A stretch of 6,308 nt of DNA from Spirochaetota bacterium (GTDB lineage: Bacteria; Spirochaetota; Spirochaetia; Treponematales; Rectinemataceae), in assembly GCA_023421875.1 (NCBI GenBank), contig JAEZSM010000094.1, positions 1 to 6,308 of the forward strand, written 5' to 3'. Position numbers and translations under genes: made by a program. Of the stretch, positions 4,969 to 6,308 are shown piece by piece (position 1 is the first letter of the stretch; each line of letters starts with the position of its first letter). The notes below the pieces were generated by a model. That model did no database searches. It saw only the letters and a list, made by a program, of their open reading frames with translations, and was not told the origin of the DNA.

Positions 4969-6063
4969 TCAGGCCAGCCAGCTCTCCAAGTTTTCCTTTA
5001 CAAAGGCGTCGTCGGTGAGGAATGGATAGGAGCGGCATACTCGGTCTATTTCTTCGGCCTGGCCGGGGGAGAGGACTTCCTTGGGATTGAGGCACCAGGT
5101 GCCTTCCAAAAGGCCCTGGCGGCGCAGGACTTCGTGGATACCGGGTATGACACCGGCAAAGCGGTTGGCGCCGTCGAATACCGCGGCGTTGGCGTCTGTG
5201 AGTTCTTCGGCGTAGGTTAAAAGGGATTGGGGGATGTCATTGCCGCGTTTAGAGTAGCCGCGCAACGCAGTATGAAGCTCCACGGCTTTCTTGGTCCAGA
5301 GGCACCACTGTCCTAAAAGTCCGCCGACAATGCGAACCCGTTTTTCGGCGCCGTTGGGACTCACAATGCGGTATTCCGTGAGCAGGTCGAGGACGATGTG
5401 GTCGTCGTTGCCGGTGTAGAGGGCAATCGTATTTTCTTTACCGGCGTCGCAGACGGCCCGCACAACGTCGAGGGTTCGATAACGGTTGAAGGGGGCCATC
5501 TTGATGGCCAGTACGTTGTCAATCTGGGCGAAGGACTTCCAGAATTCGTAGGGCAGTACGCGTCCGCCCACGTCGGGCTGGAGGTAAAAGCCCACGAGGG
5601 GTATGACCTCTGCTACGGCGCGACAGTGATCGATCATGGCTTCGATGGAATTTTCCTTGAGCGAAGGATCTCCCTTGAAGGCGGCCATGCTCATGAGACC
5701 GGCATGATAACCCTGACTAACGAGGAACTTAGCCTCGGCTACGGCCTGCGTTGTGCGGCCGCAGATGCCGCCTATTTTAATCATAGGCTGTGAACGCTCG
5801 GCTGCGTGCTCGTCAATCATTTTTGAGACAGTGGAGAGGACTTTTTCGAAAAGATTGATTTCAGGATCACGAATTTCGAATTGGGTGGAGTGGACTCCCA
5901 CGGCTATGCCGCCGGCGCCCGCATCGATATAGTATCTCACTAATGCCCGCTGCCGCCGTTCGTCGAATTTACGTTCGGCGTTGAGCGCCAAAGGCATGGC
6001 GGGGATTACTGTTCCTTCTTTTATGCGCTTGCGTACGAATTCGGGCAGCTGGGCTATGGTCAT
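4969..6063 (-). CDS. Long-form dihydrodipicolinate synthase (DapA)/N-acetylneuraminate lyase superfamily protein
   Basis: 364 residues, about 60 to 70 longer than ordinary DapA (around 292-300), with the extra part at the C-terminus (about residue 300 onward). The TIM-barrel core is recognisable. Lys188 in L185-A-I-K-M-A-P-F-N-R-Y is placed as the Schiff-base lysine. Tyr160 in G158-F-Y-L-Q-P, followed by G166-G-R-V-L-P, is placed as the active-site tyrosine. The usual GTTGE motif is replaced by G56-V-H-S-T-Q61. G218-N-D-D221 and G247-G-L-L-G251 match the later barrel strands. Superfamily members cleave or form C-C bonds of 2-keto acids, or dehydrate sugar acids, through a lysine imine, in the cytoplasm. 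The true reaction is unknown; lysine biosynthesis is unlikely given the altered motif and context. The start at 6063 has GGAAGGA (6068-6074 on the plus strand, as complement) just upstream. It follows the epimerase-like gene by 21 bases, so they are likely one operon, and it converges on tctA. Confidence 0.85.
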   Translation of the reverse strand: MTIAQLPEFVRKRIKEGTVIPAMPLALNAERKFDERRQRALVRYYIDAGAGGIAVGVHSTQFEIRDPEINLFEKVLSTVSKMIDEHAAERSQPMIKIGGICGRTTQAVAEAKFLVSQGYHAGLMSMAAFKGDPSLKENSIEAMIDHCRAVAEVIPLVGFYLQPDVGGRVLPYEFWKSFAQIDNVLAIKMAPFNRYRTLDVVRAVCDAGKENTIALYTGNDDHIVLDLLTEYRIVSPNGAEKRVRIVGGLLGQWCLWTKKAVELHTALRGYSKRGNDIPQSLLTYAEELTDANAAVFDGANRFAGVIPGIHEVLRRQGLLEGTWCLNPKEVLSPGQAEEIDRVCRSYPFLTDDAFVKENLESWLA

Positions 6064-6084
6064 CTGATCCTTCCTTTTTTTGTC

Positions 6085-6308
6085 TTAATATTTTCCGTCG
6101 GTCACTTCAAAATGAGTAGGCTTGCCCAGGGATGAGCCACCTGCGGCTATCCATGCCGCTGTCATGTCGATCATCTCCAGAAGACTCACCGAGGGGTAGC
6201 CGAAGTGCTTGAACGATTCGGCCGCGTTGTTGAGATAGGTCCTCGCTTCAGGTCTTTCTTCACCTTTGAAAATGGCGGGTTTGCCGAATCGAATGGCGAA
6301 CTCCTCCG
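6085..6308 (-). CDS. Probable NAD-dependent epimerase/dehydratase (extended SDR), C-terminal part
   Basis: Only the last 73 codons and the TAA stop (6087-6085) lie in the window; the N-terminal Rossmann domain and active site are outside. The visible part has an F-K-G-E-E stretch, then L25-N-N-A-A-E-S-F-K-H-F-G-Y-P38, then a helix with M45-I-D-M and A-A-W-I, and ends G57-S-S-L-G-K-P-T-H-F-E-V-T-D-G-K-Y. The N-N-A-A-x-x-x-x-x-x-F-G-Y-P pattern resembles the substrate-domain segment of extended SDRs, where a lysine/alanine helix precedes a Leu-Gly-x-x-Pro turn. The closing G-K-P-T-H-F-E phrase I associate with proteins annotated as NAD-dependent epimerase/dehydratase; that is from memory. A Gfo/Idh/MocA-type oxidoreductase is the main alternative. 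It lies 21 bases upstream of the aldolase-family gene, so the two likely act on one pathway. Confidence 0.5.
   Translation of the reverse strand, partial: EEFAIRFGKPAIFKGEERPEARTYLNNAAESFKHFGYPSVSLLEMIDMTAAWIAAGGSSLGKPTHFEVTDGKY

Noticed and set aside
4855..5220. 121-codon plus-strand open frame opposite the aldolase-family gene
   Set aside because: It lies mostly antisense to a well-supported gene and shows no family motif or ribosome site.

Overview
The window holds a complete tripartite tricarboxylate transporter (TTT) operon, tctC-tctB-tctA, on the + strand. It is flanked on both sides by leftward-transcribed (minus strand) genes for probable carbohydrate or sugar-acid metabolism. No rRNA, tRNA, CRISPR array, transposase or phage gene is visible. 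The DNA is moderately GC-rich and bacterial. The Sec signal peptide on TctC and the periplasmic-binding-protein design of the transporter point to a diderm bacterium. The overall style of the proteins reminds me of Spirochaetota (Treponema-like), but that is a memory-based inference and nothing in the window proves it.

Layout from left to right: (1) 1-448, minus strand, the N-terminal 149 residues of a glycoside hydrolase resembling the GH88 unsaturated glucuronyl hydrolases, cut by the window edge. (2) 501-1346, minus strand, a classical short-chain dehydrogenase/reductase (SDR) that probably shares a transcript with the hydrolase. (3) 1347-1532, a divergent control region with a good sigma70-type promoter for tctC. 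(4) 1533-4666, tctC, tctB and tctA, with a strong hairpin plus T-tract between tctC and tctB that looks like a partial terminator. (5) 4667-4968, a gene-free stretch of 302 bases with a bidirectional terminator and two further long stem-loops. (6) 4969-6063, minus strand, a long-form (364 aa) DapA-superfamily aldolase/lyase. (7) 6085-6308, minus strand, the C-terminal 73 residues of a probable NAD-dependent epimerase/dehydratase, just upstream of the aldolase and likely co-transcribed with it.

How the genes may work together (inference): TctC would capture a carboxylated substrate in the periplasm and TctAB would import it. The aldolase-family protein, the two NAD(P)-linked dehydrogenase-type enzymes and the GH88-like hydrolase would release, oxidise/reduce and cleave a sugar acid or uronide. 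The substrate cannot be read from the sequence. No regulator gene is in the window. The most notable items are the tctC/tctB intercistronic hairpin, the dense hairpin block between the convergent genes, and the aldolase-family protein, which lacks the usual GTTGE active-site motif.
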